Shown: one piece after another, positions 63,276-64,000 of the stretch
Layout: every line of letters begins with the position of its first letter
Position numbering within the stretch: the first letter of the stretch is position 1
DNA from: Paenibacillus sp. E222
GTDB taxonomy: Bacteria; Bacillota; Bacilli; Paenibacillales; Paenibacillaceae
Direction of reading: 5' to 3'
NCBI RefSeq assembly: GCF_013401555.1
Contig: NZ_CP058552.1
Coordinates: forward strand, 4,836,001 to 4,900,000
DNA length: 64,000 bases
Program-made: the position numbers and the translations under genes
Notes under the pieces: model-generated
Told to the model about the DNA's origin: nothing
Databases searched by the model: none
Seen by the model: only the letters and a program-made list of their open reading frames with translations

Positions 63276-64000
63276 ATGTTTGATAATGTAGAAGAGTATA
63301 AAAAATATCTCCAAGAGCATCAGTTACCTGTGTTAGAGGGAGTGCCGGATAAAGGACAGTGGTATAGAGTTCCTGTTCCTGGAGCCATTTGTGCAGGAGG
63401 CTCGCCTTACTGGGGCTACCTGCGTAAAGGAACAGAGCCGGGGCTTATCGTCTTCTTTTTGGGGGGAGGCGTATCATTGAATGCTTATACGGCCGCACGG
63501 CCAACTCGGTTAGGTGCGCAAGAAGAGAATTTTTATGTTGACGATAAGGCATTGCAATTTAACGATTTGGCATTTAATCGCGGAATCTTTGATGAAACAC
63601 CGGATAATCCTTTTAGGAACTGGAGTTTCATCTTCGTCAGCTACGCTACAGGAGATTTTCATGTGGGAAATGGCGATTATCATTATACAGCAAGAGACGG
63701 CTCTCCTGCGGTGCTGCACCATCATGGGTACTCCAACTACAGCGGGCTTATGGAGCAAGCGACGAAACATCTATCTACACCGACAAAACTGTTGATTACG
63801 GGAACAAGTGGCGGCGCATTCGGTGCTGCAGCCTTAACTTCGGATGTCATGAGTTATTTTCCGGAGTGCCGTGATGTAACCTGCTGCCCTGATAGCGCTT
63901 TGTTACTTAATGACCAGTGGAAGACAATAGCACAGAACATCTGGCAGGCGAGCGAACGGATATGGGAGCCGCTCCAGGGTCCAAATATCTGCCTTGACTG
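63276..64000 (+). CDS. Pectinacetylesterase-like hydrolase, 3' end outside window
   Basis: 241 codons present, cut by the right edge. YRVPVPGAICAGGSPYWGYL, FFLGGGVSLNAYTAARPTRL, FVSYATGDFHVGNGDYHY, ITGTSGGAFGAAALTSDVM and CPDSALLL make it nearly identical in motif pattern to the protein at 40126, including the leader AAAGGAGCGAA before ATG. So this gene and 40126 are recent paralogues, whereas 62149 is more distant. Fourth gene of the M7 operon. Confidence 0.86.
   Translation, partial: MFDNVEEYKKYLQEHQLPVLEGVPDKGQWYRVPVPGAICAGGSPYWGYLRKGTEPGLIVFFLGGGVSLNAYTAARPTRLGAQEENFYVDDKALQFNDLAFNRGIFDETPDNPFRNWSFIFVSYATGDFHVGNGDYHYTARDGSPAVLHHHGYSNYSGLMEQATKHLSTPTKLLITGTSGGAFGAAALTSDVMSYFPECRDVTCCPDSALLLNDQWKTIAQNIWQASERIWEPLQGPNICLD

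Overview
The window looks like a chromosomal segment of a Paenibacillus-type, spore-forming, plant-polysaccharide-degrading Firmicute. The grounds are LplB/LplC-type sugar ABC permeases with large lipoprotein binding proteins, YesM/YesN-type two-component and AraC-type regulators, GGAGG ribosome sites with many TTG/GTG starts, cre-like sites, and a large set of pectinases and hemicellulases. No RNA gene, replication origin or CRISPR array was seen. Species was not determined. Layout: (1) 1-15.8 kb is a compact, intact pectin locus: a MerR gene cut by the window edge, two divergent AraC-type regulators separated by a full cre match, an ABC importer split into divergent permease genes, its binding protein, a GH105 unsaturated rhamnogalacturonyl hydrolase, a 1,697-residue exported pectate lyase-pectin methylesterase, and a GH43 enzyme. 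(2) 15.8-36.5 kb is a decayed, AT-richer mosaic. It holds a duplicated ~600-bp block with histidine-kinase remnants, a ~300-bp palindromic element, a GGACAAGAAC repeat family, and shards of transposase, GH43, GH3, GH5, tannase, sigma-factor and metallo-hydrolase genes, plus an IS1182-like element sitting in an inverted repeat next to group II intron remnants. Between these lie intact esterases, a MerR-SDR pair, TetR-aldo/keto reductase and TetR-hydrolase pairs, and an OmpR-type two-component system. (3) 36.5-64 kb is an esterase and glycosidase island: two carboxylesterase-type enzymes, pectinacetylesterase-like proteins (three complete or nearly complete here, plus one in the mosaic and two remnants), three GH3 enzymes with permuted domain order, another GH43-like enzyme, further alpha/beta hydrolases, a YesM-like kinase, a YesN-like response regulator, and a second ABC importer. 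The most notable feature is a repeated promoter module placed before seven transcription units between 29.5 and 59.6 kb. It consists of AATGCGATAT, ATGTTT and ATTCCTTTATATCA blocks with a fixed 34-35 nt gap from ATGTTT to a TATAAT-like -10 and no good -35. The units served are the binding protein, the permeases, a GH3, a GH43-led esterase operon, a pectinacetylesterase-GH3-esterase operon, a carboxylesterase, and a broken metallo-hydrolase. yesM, yesN and a yesN remnant share a different conserved sigma-A promoter (TTGCCA, 17 bp, TATAAT or a near match) facing away from the modules. I infer one regulon in which a YesMN system senses a sugar, switches on its importer and a battery of deacetylating and glycoside-cleaving enzymes, and has spread by segmental duplication followed by gene decay. 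Neither importer has an ATPase gene in the window, so a shared MsmX-type ATPase elsewhere is likely.
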